Assembly: GCF_900101545.1 (NCBI RefSeq)
Contig: NZ_FMZU01000010.1
Span: 1 to 64,000, forward strand
Source: Variovorax sp. CF079
GTDB taxonomy: Bacteria; Pseudomonadota; Gammaproteobacteria; Burkholderiales; Burkholderiaceae_C
DNA: 64,000 bases
Direction of reading: 5' to 3'
Both the position numbers and the translations under genes were made by a program. The notes beneath the pieces are model-generated. The model worked only from the letters and a program-made list of their open reading frames with translations, did no database searches and was not told the DNA's origin. Positions 15,965 through 24,819 of this stretch are shown piece after piece. How positions within the stretch are numbered: the first letter of the stretch is position 1; each line of letters begins with the position of its first letter.

Positions 15965-17037
15965 GGGGCGAAGTATCCCATTGCCTCCTGTGCCAGCCGG
16001 GACGCCTGTGCTGCGTCAGGGCCCGAGACGCCCCGCGGAGTCGGGCCCAGGACACGCAATGCGGCTTCGTATCCGCGGTCGGGAAAGGGCGCGCGCCATG
16101 CGTCGGCCACGGGCTCGCCGGCGTCGGGCGCCAGCAGCGCCAAGGGAAAGCGCGCGGGCATGGCAGCGCGCAGCAGCGACGCGAGTTCGGAAGCGCCGGC
16201 GCTGTGCACCAGGACCAGCGGGCCGGGCTGCAGGCGCTCCAGCCATTCGAGCAGCACGTCGCGATGCCAGGCCCATTGGTGCACGGCCTCCCGTTTGGGC
16301 TTGTCGCTTTGGCCGAAGCCGATCAGGTCGGGCGCCAGCACGCGCAGCGTCTGCAAGGCCGCGAGATGGCGGAAGAAGTAGCTCCATTCGCCCGGTCCGT
16401 GCAGGCAGAGGCAGGTGCAAGCGGCGCCACTCGGCCCTTCGTCCAGGTAGTGCATGCGCCAGCCCTGCAGACTCGGCAGATCGCTCAGGTAGTTCGGCGC
16501 GAAGCTGTAGCCGGCGAGCGCGCCGAAGCGTTCGACCGGCGTGCGCAAGGCATCGTCGCGCAGGGGTTCGGCCGCTTCGCGCGCCGCGCTGCGGCGGCCC
16601 TTGAAGAAATCCTGCAGCAGATCGCCGCATTCCGCTGCAAGCACGCCGCCCTGCACGTGCGTGCGATGGTTGAGTTGGCTCTGCGCGAACAGGTCGAGTA
16701 CCGATCCCGCGGCACCGGTCTTCGGATCGGCCGCGCCGAACACGACGCGGGCCAGGCGCGCATGCAGCATCGCGCCGGCGCACATGGCGCAGGGTTCGAG
16801 CGTCACATAGAGCTCGCAGCCGTCGAGGCGATAGTTACCGAGCGCCGTACCGCCCGCGCGCAGCGCGTTCATTTCGGCATGCGCGCTGGGGTCGTGCTGC
16901 GCGACCGGCGCGTTGCGTCCGCTGGCGACGAGCCGGCCGTCCTTCACGAGCACCGCGCCCACCGGCACTTCGCCGGCCTCGGCCGCCAGCCGCGCTTCGG
17001 CCAGCGCGAGCTGCATCCAGTGCGCGTCATTTGTCAT
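15961..17037 (-). CDS. tadA: tRNA adenosine(34) deaminase TadA fused to an alpha/beta hydrolase
   Basis: 358 residues in two parts. Residues 1 to about 150 are TadA, which makes inosine at the tRNA-Arg wobble position: zinc motif HAE at 53-55 and PCAMC with Cys83 and Cys86. From about residue 175 a second domain resembles haloalkane-dehalogenase/epoxide-hydrolase-type alpha/beta hydrolases: LHGPGEWSYFFRHL, LAPDLIGFGQSDKP and the elbow VHSAGASE with the putative nucleophile Ser. It is shorter than usual and no clear catalytic His is seen at the C-terminus, so hydrolase activity is doubtful. Standard TadA is about 160 residues. Confidence 0.9.
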   Translation of the reverse strand: MTNDAHWMQLALAEARLAAEAGEVPVGAVLVKDGRLVASGRNAPVAQHDPSAHAEMNALRAGGTALGNYRLDGCELYVTLEPCAMCAGAMLHARLARVVFGAADPKTGAAGSVLDLFAQSQLNHRTHVQGGVLAAECGDLLQDFFKGRRSAAREAAEPLRDDALRTPVERFGALAGYSFAPNYLSDLPSLQGWRMHYLDEGPSGAACTCLCLHGPGEWSYFFRHLAALQTLRVLAPDLIGFGQSDKPKREAVHQWAWHRDVLLEWLERLQPGPLVLVHSAGASELASLLRAAMPARFPLALLAPDAGEPVADAWRAPFPDRGYEAALRVLGPTPRGVSGPDAAQASRLAQEAMGYFAP

Positions 17038-17221
17038 CGGTCAGGGGGCGCGGCTGCTGCATCGCGGCGTCCAGCGATTGCTTGAACTGCTCTTGGACCT
17101 GCTGGCTTTGCGTGCGTGCGTCGGCGGCCGGTGCGCCCGCGACGCCGCCCATCTGCTTCCTGGCCAGCAGCCCGACGATGGCGAGCGCGAGCACCAGGCC
17201 AATCAAGCCGAGGGCGCGCAT
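17027..17221 (-). CDS. Small single-span membrane protein (64 aa)
   Basis: Not recognised. Residues 3-20 (ALGLIGLVLALAIVGLLA) form one membrane span, followed by a Gly/Ala linker and a soluble Gln-rich helix ending in QPRPLTDDK. It overlaps the start of the TadA fusion by 11 bp and begins directly after the PaiB-like stop, so it sits inside the same probable operon, which favours a real gene over a chance frame. Confidence 0.55.
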   Translation of the reverse strand: MRALGLIGLVLALAIVGLLARKQMGGVAGAPAADARTQSQQVQEQFKQSLDAAMQQPRPLTDDK

Positions 17222-17222
17222 C

Positions 17223-17867
17223 TCAGCCTTCCTCCGTCTGCGCCGCGCCGGTCTTCATGCCGAGCCGCTGCATCCACGCGGCCAGCGCCTGTTCGTCGGG
17301 CGTGCCCTCGCTGTAGCGCGCGTGCATGGCGGCATGCGATTCGCGCCGGTGCTGGTTGAGCTTGACCTTGCACTGCAATGCCGTCACCTGCAGCTCGAAG
17401 CCGACGATGCCGTTCAGCATCTTGTTCTGGAACTCCTCACCGAGTTCGCGCCACTGCTGGGCGTAGGCCGGCTCGTGCTGGCCGATCAAGCGCTTGAGCA
17501 GCGCATCTTTTTCAGCCGGCGTCTCGATCAGCTCGGCCTGGACCGTGCAATGCACCGCCAGGTAGTTCCAGGTCGGCACGCGCGCGAGGTCGGGGTAGAC
17601 CGAGGGCGACATGTAGGCATGCGGCCCCAGGAAACTCACCAGCGCCTGCGGCCGCGCCTGCAGGTAGCGCCAGTGCGGATTGGGCTTGGCGCAATGGCCG
17701 AAGAGTGCGAAGCCGCCCTCCCCGCGGTCGTCGAGCACCAGCGGCAGGTGCGAGACGTAGGGCAGCCCGTCGTCGTCGGTCGAGATCAGGCTGGCGAAAG
17801 GATGCGCGCGCATGAGTTCCGCGGCGATGGCACGGTCTTGCGAATTGAACTGGGGTGGCATGTACAT
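17223..17867 (-). CDS. FMN-binding PaiB-like protein (split-barrel fold)
   Basis: A 214-residue PaiB-family protein: MYMPPQFNSQD start, HPFASLISTDDDGLPYVSHLP, the middle motif FGHCAKPNPHW, then AYMSPSVYP and VPTWNYLAVH, which are the family's conserved blocks. In Bacillus PaiB is linked to repression of sporulation and protease genes, but the fold is an FMN-binding split barrel and the role in proteobacteria is unclear. It is followed by the small membrane protein and tadA. An in-frame ATG a few codons upstream is possible. Confidence 0.85.
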   Translation of the reverse strand: MYMPPQFNSQDRAIAAELMRAHPFASLISTDDDGLPYVSHLPLVLDDRGEGGFALFGHCAKPNPHWRYLQARPQALVSFLGPHAYMSPSVYPDLARVPTWNYLAVHCTVQAELIETPAEKDALLKRLIGQHEPAYAQQWRELGEEFQNKMLNGIVGFELQVTALQCKVKLNQHRRESHAAMHARYSEGTPDEQALAAWMQRLGMKTGAAQTEEG

Positions 17868-17929
17868 GGAGCGGCCCTGCATCGAGGATCGCCCGATTGT
17901 CCCCGAGCCGGGGGCCCGTTCGCAGGCCC

Positions 17930-18241
17930 CTACTTTGCGCCCGCGGCCTTGAGCTTTTCGTCGAGCCTCGCGCCGGCCTTGGCCAGCATGCGGATCGCCT
18001 CGCGCTGGCGCGCATGCGTCGCCACGTGCAAGGGCGTGTGGCCGCGACTGTCGCGCGCATCGAGAGCGGCGCCGCCCTCGATGAGCGCTTTCAGCCGCGG
18101 CAGGTCGCCGCGCCACGCCGCCTGGTGCAAGCCTTCATAGGCCAGCACCTCTGCGGCGGCCGGCGACATCTGCGCCGCCGCAGGCGCGGCCAGGCCGCCC
18201 GCGGTCAGCACGAGCGCAGCGAAGACAAGGACGGCCTTCAT
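17930..18241 (-). CDS. Exported ankyrin-repeat protein (103 aa)
   Basis: A signal peptide (MKAVLVFAALVLTAGGLAAPAAAQ) is followed by about one and a half to two ankyrin repeats: LHQAAWRGDLPRLKALIEGG and SRGHTPLHVATHARQREAIRML. It would act in the periplasm as a small protein-binding module. The start ATG follows the HbpS-like stop by five bases, so the two are co-transcribed and perhaps work together. Confidence 0.75.
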   Translation of the reverse strand: MKAVLVFAALVLTAGGLAAPAAAQMSPAAAEVLAYEGLHQAAWRGDLPRLKALIEGGAALDARDSRGHTPLHVATHARQREAIRMLAKAGARLDEKLKAAGAK

Positions 18242-18246
18242 CGCCT

Positions 18247-18762
18247 TCAGCCCAACTGCGCCTTGACCTTCTCGATCCCCGCGTTGGCGCACTGCTCGTC
18301 CAGGTGACCACCCGGCGCGCCACCGACACCCACGGCGCCGATGACTTCGTTGCCGGCCTTGATCGGCACGCCGCCGCCGAGCAGCAGGAAGCCGGGGATG
18401 TTCACCAGGTTGGCCGCGCCGGGGTTCTTCTGTGCGTTCTCCATCATCGCCAGCGTCGGCGCCTTGGCCGAAGCCGAGGTCCAGGCCTTGCGCTCGCTGG
18501 CGCCCACGGTGTGCGAGCCCGCGTTGTCGGCGCGCTGCACCGCGCGCACCACGCCGGCGCGATCGACCACCGTGGCCGCCACCGAATAGCCGTTGGCCGC
18601 GCAGGCTGCCACGGTCGCCGCGGCGAGCTGGTTCGCAAGTTCGAGCGAGATGTTCTTTTCGCTGCGGACGGCGGGGCTCGGCGTCTGGGCTTGGGCCTGG
18701 GCGCTCATCGCGGAAGCGGCGAGCAGGACGGCGAGGCTGCCGAGGCGAAGGGTCGAATGCAT
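18247..18762 (-). CDS. Exported GlcG/HbpS-like (DUF336) heme-binding family protein
   Basis: 171 residues: a signal peptide ending near SAQAQAQ, then a GlcG/HbpS domain with LELANQLAAATVAACAANGY, ATVVDRAGVVRAVQRADNAG, and the glycine-rich FLLLGGGVPIKAGNEVIGAVGVGG. Streptomyces HbpS is an extracellular heme-binding accessory of a two-component system. Exported relatives in proteobacteria often sit near oxidation genes. Here the gene follows a sensor kinase/FixJ-type regulator pair on the same strand and has a dyad CTCCGTAG-AA-CTACGGAG in its upstream gap, so regulation by that pair is plausible. Confidence 0.78.
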   Translation of the reverse strand: MHSTLRLGSLAVLLAASAMSAQAQAQTPSPAVRSEKNISLELANQLAAATVAACAANGYSVAATVVDRAGVVRAVQRADNAGSHTVGASERKAWTSASAKAPTLAMMENAQKNPGAANLVNIPGFLLLGGGVPIKAGNEVIGAVGVGGAPGGHLDEQCANAGIEKVKAQLG

Positions 18763-18869
18763 GTAGGTCTCCGAAAGGGGTTGATCGATTTGCGCCGGCG
18801 CCTTGCCGGCCGCAACGCAACTGTAGAAACAGGCCCTTCGAAGGAACATTCGTACGGCTACGCCGGCCG

Positions 18870-18887
18870 CTCCGTAGAACTACGGAG
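18870..18887. promoter_or_regulatory. Dyad CTCCGTAG-AA-CTACGGAG upstream of the HbpS-like gene
   Basis: A perfect inverted repeat with eight-base arms and a two-base centre lies across the response-regulator stop codon, about 110 bp upstream of the HbpS-like ATG. Lack of a T-tract argues against a terminator. FixJ/NarL-type regulators bind dyads of this size, so it may be the operator for the HbpS/ankyrin pair. Confidence 0.4.
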
Positions 18888-19503
18888 TGCTGTCGACGAG
18901 CGCTGCGTAGCGCCGGATCAGCTGCGCCAGCGAATCGCAGCCGAGCTTGGCGAACAGGTTGGCGCGATGCGTCTCGACCGTGCGCGGCGACAACGCGAGC
19001 GCACGCGCGATCTCCTTGTTGGTGAGTCCGGCCACGATGAAGCCCAGCACCTCGCGCTCGCGTTCGGAGAGCTGGGCATGGCGCTCGCGCGCCGCCTGGT
19101 CGGCCTGCGCCCGTTCGCGCGAGCGGATGTGCTGGCGCACCGCGTGCTGCAGCGCCTCGAGCAGCTGTTCGTCGTCAACCGGCTTCTCGAGGAACTCCGC
19201 CGCGCCGGCCTTGAAGGCGCGCCGGCACATCTCGACCGTGCCGTGGCCGGTGAGCATGATCACCGGCTGGTCGACGCCCTGGGCGATCAGCGTTTCGAGC
19301 AGCGCGAGGCCGCCGATGCCGGGCATGCGCACGTCGAGCACGATGGCGCCGATGCCGCCGCGGTCGAAGCCCTCGAGGAAGGCCTGCGGATCCGCCCAGC
19401 CTTGCGTGCGCAGGCCCACCGTGCCGATCAGCAGGGCCAGGCTCTCGCGCACGGCGAGGTCGTCGTCGATCAGGTGGATGAGCGGAGAAAGCGGCTCGTT
19501 CAT
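18880..19503 (-). CDS. Two-component response regulator, FixJ-type (REC-LuxR HTH)
   Basis: 207 residues. The receiver has the acidic pair IDDD, the phospho-acceptor in IVLDVRMPG, LTGHG and the Lys in LEKPVDD. The LuxR HTH (about 145-200) reads LSEREREVLGFIVAGLTNKEIARAL, then SPRTVETHRANLFAKL. The ATG overlaps the kinase stop (ATGA), so the pair is co-translated. It is the cognate regulator of the adjacent kinase; the target could be amiE, the HbpS-like gene, or both. Confidence 0.9.
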   Translation of the reverse strand: MNEPLSPLIHLIDDDLAVRESLALLIGTVGLRTQGWADPQAFLEGFDRGGIGAIVLDVRMPGIGGLALLETLIAQGVDQPVIMLTGHGTVEMCRRAFKAGAAEFLEKPVDDEQLLEALQHAVRQHIRSRERAQADQAARERHAQLSEREREVLGFIVAGLTNKEIARALALSPRTVETHRANLFAKLGCDSLAQLIRRYAALVDSTP

Positions 19504-20960
19504 GACGAAAGCGGCAAGCGCAGCGTGAAGCGGGCACCGCGCGGCGCGGCCGCTTCCACGGCCAGCGTGCCGCCCACGCTCTCGGCCAAGGTCTGGCACA
19601 AGCTCAGGCCCAGTCCCAGGCCGCCTTCGCGCGTGCTGAAGAAGGGCTCGAAGATGCGCGGCAGGATCTCCGGCGCAATGCCGCGCCCGTTGTCGCTCAC
19701 AGTCAACACACCGTATGCGCCGTTGCGAACCACGGTGAGCCGCAGTTGCCGCTCGCCGGCCGGCAGTTCTTCGAGCGCCTGCAGCGCGTTCATCAGCAGG
19801 TTGTGGACGATCTGCTCCAGTGCCACCGGCTCGGCCCGTACGCTCACCGGCGCCTGTGCGGCACCGTCGAAGGCCGGCGCGATCGCGCGCCTGTCGAATT
19901 CCGGGCCGAGCAGGTGCAGCCCGTTGCGCACCACCTCCTGCAGGATCACCGGCCTGGCCTCGGTCGCATGCCCGGGGCGCTCGATCACGCGGCGCAGGCG
20001 CGCCACCACGTCGGCGGCACGGCGCGCCTGTTCGGCGGCCTGCTTCATCGCCGCGCGTGCGGTGTCGAGCTCGGGCGGGTCGTCGTCGAGCAGCCGGCGC
20101 GCGGCCTGCGTGTTGGCGAGCACCGCGGTCAACGGCTGGTTGAGCTCGTGCGCCATGCCCGCCGCGAGCTCGCCGAGCGCATTGAGGCGCGCGACCTGGC
20201 CGAGCCGCAGCAGCTCTTCGGCACGCCGCCGCTCGATGCGCTGGCGCCGCAACGCGTAGCTGCCGGCCAGCACCACCGCCATCGCGAGCGCCCAGGCGGC
20301 CATCCAGGCCCAGGGCAGTTCGCGCCATGAGACCTGGCGCTGCGCCGCCAGGTCGAAGGCCTGGCTTTCTGAGGCCAGCACCTTGCGGAAGCTGAAGGGC
20401 CAGCCCTGCGAGGCCGCGGGCTGTCCGGCCTGCAGCACGAACTGCTGGCCCGCATGCTCGAGCACCACGCGCACCGGGCTCTGCTTCGGGTCCATCGGCC
20501 AGTCGCGCCAGGGCACGGTGCTCGCGAGGTCGATGTCGAGCGCATAGCTGGTCGGCTCGGCGCCGATCACGAGCCGGTAGCGGCCGTTCGCGAAGTCCTG
20601 CGCTGCAAGCTCGGGGCGCCGCAGTTCGCGCGACTTCGCCTCGGCCGCCGCCAACGGAGGGTCGGCCCAGGCCGCGCCGGCATCGCGCCGCTGCACGCCG
20701 AGGATCGAGGGGTAGACGGACGGCAGGCGCTGCTCCGAGCGGGCCCCGTCCGGCGCGGTTTCCAGCAATGCGAGCGTGGCCAGTACCGCGTCGTACTGCA
20801 CCACCTGCTGGCTCATGAGGCGGTGCGCGATGCGCCCGTTGGCCTCGAACTCCTCATGGAGCTGCCGGAGTTCGGCGCGCGCGATCCAGACCGCACCGGC
20901 GCCGGCGAGCAGCAGCCATGCAAGCCACCAGCCGCCCTGCGTACGCAACCATTGCCTCAT
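19500..20960 (-). CDS. Membrane sensor histidine kinase
   Basis: 486 residues. TM1 (about 11-28), a periplasmic domain of about 190 residues without a recognised fold, TM2 (about 217-236), then HisKA with His271 in AAGMAHELNQPLTAV and an HATPase with NLLMNALQAL, DNGRGIAPE and GLGLGLSLC. It is of the DctB/FixL-like family that pairs with FixJ or NtrC-type regulators. It begins 33 bp after the amiE stop codon on the same strand, so amiE-kinase-regulator may be one operon. Its ligand is unknown; a small amide is a reasonable guess from context only. Confidence 0.85.
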   Translation of the reverse strand: MRQWLRTQGGWWLAWLLLAGAGAVWIARAELRQLHEEFEANGRIAHRLMSQQVVQYDAVLATLALLETAPDGARSEQRLPSVYPSILGVQRRDAGAAWADPPLAAAEAKSRELRRPELAAQDFANGRYRLVIGAEPTSYALDIDLASTVPWRDWPMDPKQSPVRVVLEHAGQQFVLQAGQPAASQGWPFSFRKVLASESQAFDLAAQRQVSWRELPWAWMAAWALAMAVVLAGSYALRRQRIERRRAEELLRLGQVARLNALGELAAGMAHELNQPLTAVLANTQAARRLLDDDPPELDTARAAMKQAAEQARRAADVVARLRRVIERPGHATEARPVILQEVVRNGLHLLGPEFDRRAIAPAFDGAAQAPVSVRAEPVALEQIVHNLLMNALQALEELPAGERQLRLTVVRNGAYGVLTVSDNGRGIAPEILPRIFEPFFSTREGGLGLGLSLCQTLAESVGGTLAVEAAAPRGARFTLRLPLSS

Positions 20961-20993
20961 GGCGCGGATTGTGCCCGCGCCGGCAGCGTGTCT

Positions 20994-22037
20994 TCAGCGA
21001 TAGAGGTTGGCGGTCTCCTCGTTGGGAATGCCGTCGATCGGCGCTTCGGCGGTGCCGACCGTGGAGCGCGTGAGTGCCTCGACCCTCTCGCGCGTGGCCT
21101 GCGGGTCGGCGATCCATTGCGCGTAGAAGTCGTAGGGGCAGTCGGCCACGCCCTTGTCGCCTTCGTGCGAATTGAGGATGCCGGTGTAGCCGCGATGCAG
21201 CAGCTTGAACAGGTGGTTCTCCGACTGGCCGTTCTTGCGGAAGTCGCGGATCAGGCTTTTCGACAGCGCGGCGTACTGCACGCCCATTTCCTCTTCGCCG
21301 CACTCGCCGAGCGTGCGGCCGTCGAAGCCGATGATCGCCGAGTGGCCGAAGTACGAGTACACGCCGTCGAAGCCGGATGCATTGGCCACCGCCACATAGG
21401 TGTTGTTGGCGAAGGCCATCGCCTTCGAGATCAGGATCTGCTGTTCCTTGGCCGGGTACATGTAGCCCTGGCAACGCACGATGAGTTCTGCCCCCTTCAT
21501 CGCGCAATCGCGCCAGATCTCGGGGTAGTTGCCGTCGTCGCAGATGATGAGGCTGACCTTCAGGCCCTTGGGACCCTCGCTCACGTAGGTGCTGTTGCCC
21601 GGGTACCAGCCCTCGATCGGCACCCAGGGCATGATCTTGCGGTACTTCTGGACGATCTCGCCCTGGTCGTTCATGAGGATCAGCGTGTTGTAGGGCGCCT
21701 TCTTCGGATGCTCCTCGTGGCGCTCGCCGGTGAGCGAGAACACGCCCCACACCTTGGCCTTGCGGCAGGCGGCGGCGAAGATCTCGGTCTCGGCGCCCGG
21801 CACCGTGGCCGCGTTCTCGTACATCTCGGTGCTGTCGTACATGATCCCGTGCGTGCTGTATTCGGGAAAGATCACCAGGTCCAGCCCCGGCAGGCCGGTC
21901 TTCATGCCCTCCACCATCTTCGCGATCGCCTTCGCGTTCTCCAGCACCTCGGCGCGCGTGTGCAGACGCGGCATCTTGTAGTTGACGACCGCGACGCCGA
22001 CGGTGTCCTTGCTGCTCGAAATATCGCCGTGAATCAT
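20994..22037 (-). CDS. amiE: Aliphatic amidase
   Basis: A 347-residue nitrilase-superfamily amidase that hydrolyses short aliphatic amides such as acetamide and propionamide to acid and ammonia in the cytoplasm. The family length and N-terminus [21 protein letters not shown] match AmiE closely, and the catalytic residues fall exactly at Glu59 (FPEYS), Lys134 (KYRKIMPW) and Cys166 (ICDDGNYPE). The promoter gap shared with the GH3 gene contains a TACGT-N6-ACGTA dyad also found in front of urtA. A two-component pair follows it. Confidence 0.96.
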   Translation of the reverse strand: MIHGDISSSKDTVGVAVVNYKMPRLHTRAEVLENAKAIAKMVEGMKTGLPGLDLVIFPEYSTHGIMYDSTEMYENAATVPGAETEIFAAACRKAKVWGVFSLTGERHEEHPKKAPYNTLILMNDQGEIVQKYRKIMPWVPIEGWYPGNSTYVSEGPKGLKVSLIICDDGNYPEIWRDCAMKGAELIVRCQGYMYPAKEQQILISKAMAFANNTYVAVANASGFDGVYSYFGHSAIIGFDGRTLGECGEEEMGVQYAALSKSLIRDFRKNGQSENHLFKLLHRGYTGILNSHEGDKGVADCPYDFYAQWIADPQATRERVEALTRSTVGTAEAPIDGIPNEETANLYR

Positions 22038-22098
22038 GATCGGTCCTTGTCTGTGGCCATGGATGCGATCCATTCTGCGAAGCCGGCGGACGGCGGCG

Positions 22099-22116
22099 AA
22101 TACGTTGATTGACGTA
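22099..22116. promoter_or_regulatory. TACGT-N6-ACGTA dyad, copy at the amiE promoter
   Basis: AATACGTTGATTGACGTA lies about 62 bp upstream of amiE and 59 bp upstream of the divergent GH3 gene. Seventeen consecutive bases (22100-22116) are identical to the minus strand at 31333-31349 in the urtA/hybrid-kinase promoter gap, including the non-symmetric centre TGATTG. Shared position class and sequence suggest binding by one regulator, probably of LuxR/FixJ type. Confidence 0.7.
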
Positions 22117-22174
22117 GGGACAGCCGGGGGCCCGAGAGCCCGACGATTTTCCGAGCCATTCGGCTCACGCGAAA

Positions 22175-24457
22175 ATGCGGGCAATGAGCGTCTGCAGATT
22201 CCCCCGCCTCGTCTTCGCCCTCCTCTTCCTTCTCGCCTGCATCACCGGTTGCGCCACGGGCCCCACGCCCGGCGGATTGACCCCGATGTCGATTGCGCGC
22301 GTCGAGTCCCTCATCGTGCGCATGACGGTGGAAGAAAAAGTCGGCCAGCTGAGCCTCTACGCGCCCGCGGGCATCGACATCGTGGCCAATCCGCAGGCCG
22401 CGCGCCAGAGCCAGGAGCAGCAGCTGGCCGACATCCGCGCCGGCCGCGTGACCGGCCTCTTCAACAACGCGGGCCTCGAAGGCAAGCGCCGGGCGCAGCA
22501 GGCGGCGGTCAACGAGTCGCGCCTGGGCATCCCGCTTCTCTTCGGCGCCGACGTCATCCACGGCTTCCGCACCGTGTTCCCGGTGCCGCTCGCGGAGGCG
22601 GCCAGCTGGGAGCCGGCCCTGGCCGAACGCACGGCGCATGCATCCGCCGTCGAGGCCACGGCCGACGGCTTCCGCTGGACCTTCGCGCCGATGGTCGACA
22701 TCGCGCGCGACGCGCGCTGGGGCCGCGGCGTCGAGGGCGCCGGCGAAGACGTCTACCTGGGCCGCCAGTTCGCGGCCGCGCGGGTGCGCGGCTTCCAGGG
22801 CAAGGACCTCGGGCGCGCCGATGCGATGCTGGCCACGCCCAAGCACTTCGCCGGCTACGGCGCGGCCGAGGGCGGGCTCGACTACAACACGGTCGATCTC
22901 TCGGAGCGCACGCTGCGCGAGGTCTACCTGCCGCCCTTTCGCTCGGCCATCGATGCCGGTGCGCTGTCGATCATGAGCGCCTTCAACGAGATCGGCGGCA
23001 TCCCCTCGAACGCCAACCGCAACCTGCTGACCGGCGTGCTGCGCGGCGAATGGGGCTTCCAGGGCTTCGTCGTTTCCGACTACACCGCCGACGAGGAACT
23101 CATCGCGCACGGCTTCGCGGCCGACGGGCGCGAAGCCGCCAAGCGCGCCTTCCTCGCGGGCACCGACGTCAGCATGCAGAGCGGCCTGTACATGCAGCAC
23201 CTCCCCGGCCTGGTGGCTTCGGGCGAAGTGCCGATGTCCCGCCTCGACGACGCGGTGCGCCGCGTGCTGCGGATCAAGCTGCGGCTGGGCCTGTTCGACC
23301 AGCCCTTCCGCGGGCTCGAAGACGCGGCCGGCCCGCGCTTCGACAGTTCCGCGCACCAGGCGCTGGCGCGCGATGCTGCCGGACGCTCGATCGTGATGCT
23401 CAGAAACGACGGCGACGTGCTGCCGCTGTCGAAGTCGGGGCAACGCGTCGCGCTCATCGGCCCCTTTGCCGGTGCCTCCGACCTGTTCGGGCCCTGGATG
23501 GTCTTTCCCGGCCAGGCGTCGCCGGCCGGCATCGAGGAGGCGATCCGCAATTCGCTCGCCTCGCCCGAACTGCTCACGGTGGTGCGCGGCTCGGACGTCG
23601 ATGCGCCGATCGCGGGCGGTATCGACGCGGCAGTCGCTGCGGCGCGCGAGGCCGACGTCGTGGTGCTTTCGATCGGCGAGAACGAGCAAATGTCGGGCGA
23701 GGCCCGTTCGCGAAGCGACATCGAGATCCCGCGGGCGCAGCAGGAGCTCGCCGACGCTGTCGCAGCCACCGGCAAGCCGGTGGTCGTGCTGCTGCGCAAC
23801 GGCCGCGCGCTGGCGCTCAGGGGCGCGGTGCGCAATGCGCGCGCGATCCTGGTCACCTGGTTCCTCGGTTCGCAGACCGGGCCGGCCATCGCCGACGTGC
23901 TGTTCGGCGACGTCAATCCCTCGGGCCGGCTGCCGGTGAGTTTTCCGCAGACGCCGGGCCAGGTGCCCTACTACTACAGCCACAAGCGCACCGGCCGGCC
24001 GCAGCTCGCCGATGCGCCGGCCACCTTCTACAAGGCACGCTACCTGGACGCGAGCAACGATGCGCTGTTCCCCTTCGGCCACGGGCTGGGCTATGCACGC
24101 GTGCGCTACGAGGGCCTGGAACTGAGTAGCCCGGGCCGCATGGCCTGGGACGGCACGCTGACCGTGCGCGCGCGCATCACCAACACCGGTAAGCGCGAGG
24201 CCGAGGAAGTGGTGCAGCTCTACATCGGCAACCGCGCCGCCAGCGTCACGCGGCCGGTGCGGGAGCTCAAGAGCTTCCGCAAGGTGCGCGTGCCAGCGGG
24301 CCAGACGATGGCGGTCGAGTTCACGCTCTCGCGCGCCGACCTGATGTTCATCGGCCAGGACCTGCAGCCCACGGTGGAGCCCGGCAACTTCGACCTGTGG
24401 GTCGGACCGTCGGCGGTCGGTGGCCTGAAGACCAGCTTCAGGCTGGCGCCCGAGTGA
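22175..24457 (+). CDS. Glycoside hydrolase family 3 beta-glucosidase, lipoprotein
   Basis: 760 residues of BglX type: a lipoprotein signal peptide with ACITGC (Cys26), a GH3 N-terminal barrel with [13 protein letters not shown], the KHFAGYGA motif and nucleophile Asp302 in [13 protein letters not shown], a C-terminal GH3 domain with the acid/base region [19 protein letters not shown], and a fibronectin-type III-like end. It should release terminal beta-glucose from oligosaccharides in the periplasm. An ATG three codons inside is an alternative start. It is divergent from amiE with no clear functional tie. Its TGA and the convergent fmdB stop form the two ends of a 12-bp palindrome, TGAAGCGCTTCA. 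Confidence 0.92.
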   Translation: MRAMSVCRFPRLVFALLFLLACITGCATGPTPGGLTPMSIARVESLIVRMTVEEKVGQLSLYAPAGIDIVANPQAARQSQEQQLADIRAGRVTGLFNNAGLEGKRRAQQAAVNESRLGIPLLFGADVIHGFRTVFPVPLAEAASWEPALAERTAHASAVEATADGFRWTFAPMVDIARDARWGRGVEGAGEDVYLGRQFAAARVRGFQGKDLGRADAMLATPKHFAGYGAAEGGLDYNTVDLSERTLREVYLPPFRSAIDAGALSIMSAFNEIGGIPSNANRNLLTGVLRGEWGFQGFVVSDYTADEELIAHGFAADGREAAKRAFLAGTDVSMQSGLYMQHLPGLVASGEVPMSRLDDAVRRVLRIKLRLGLFDQPFRGLEDAAGPRFDSSAHQALARDAAGRSIVMLRNDGDVLPLSKSGQRVALIGPFAGASDLFGPWMVFPGQASPAGIEEAIRNSLASPELLTVVRGSDVDAPIAGGIDAAVAAAREADVVVLSIGENEQMSGEARSRSDIEIPRAQQELADAVAATGKPVVVLLRNGRALALRGAVRNARAILVTWFLGSQTGPAIADVLFGDVNPSGRLPVSFPQTPGQVPYYYSHKRTGRPQLADAPATFYKARYLDASNDALFPFGHGLGYARVRYEGLELSSPGRMAWDGTLTVRARITNTGKREAEEVVQLYIGNRAASVTRPVRELKSFRKVRVPAGQTMAVEFTLSRADLMFIGQDLQPTVEPGNFDLWVGPSAVGGLKTSFRLAPE

Positions 24458-24463
24458 AGCGCT

Positions 24464-24805
24464 TCAGTGACTGATCATCCAGGGCCGCTTCGAGGGAAAG
24501 GTCTTGGCGCCGTTCGGTGCCTTCACCGTGGCGCCTGAGCGCGCGCTCGAGCAGCAGCCACAGCCGGCCGGGTGCCTGAGTCGCGCGTAGTCGCGCGAGC
24601 TTCGCGGTTCGTGCGAGGCGCGTTCGTTGGTCTCGATCGCACGCCGCGTGCTGCCGGCCATCAGAGCCAGCTGTGGCGCATTCGCGAACACGCGCGGCGA
24701 GGCCTCGCCGCAATGCGGGCAGGCCGCAGGCTCGTTGCGTGCCGCCAGCGGGCGAAAGGCGTCGAAGCCGCCGCAGCGGCTGCAGGCGTAATCGTAGGTG
24801 GGCAT
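24464..24805 (-). CDS. fmdB: FmdB-family zinc-ribbon protein
   Basis: 113 residues. The N-terminal zinc ribbon MPTYDYACSRCGGF with CPHCGE is the FmdB/CxxC regulatory-protein signature; the remaining 60 residues are low-complexity and include GCGCCSS, which adds further cysteines. In Methylophilus, FmdB is encoded with formamidase and a short-chain amide transporter and was proposed to be a regulator. Here it follows fmdA by 14 bp on the same strand, supporting that assignment. Confidence 0.85.
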   Translation of the reverse strand: MPTYDYACSRCGGFDAFRPLAARNEPAACPHCGEASPRVFANAPQLALMAGSTRRAIETNERASHEPRSSRDYARLRHPAGCGCCSSARSGATVKAPNGAKTFPSKRPWMISH

Positions 24806-24819
24806 CGATTCCGCCCGCC

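Noticed and set aside
22034..24082. Minus-strand frame opposite the GH3 gene
   Set aside because: No recognisable domain; the plus-strand frame encodes a complete GH3 enzyme.
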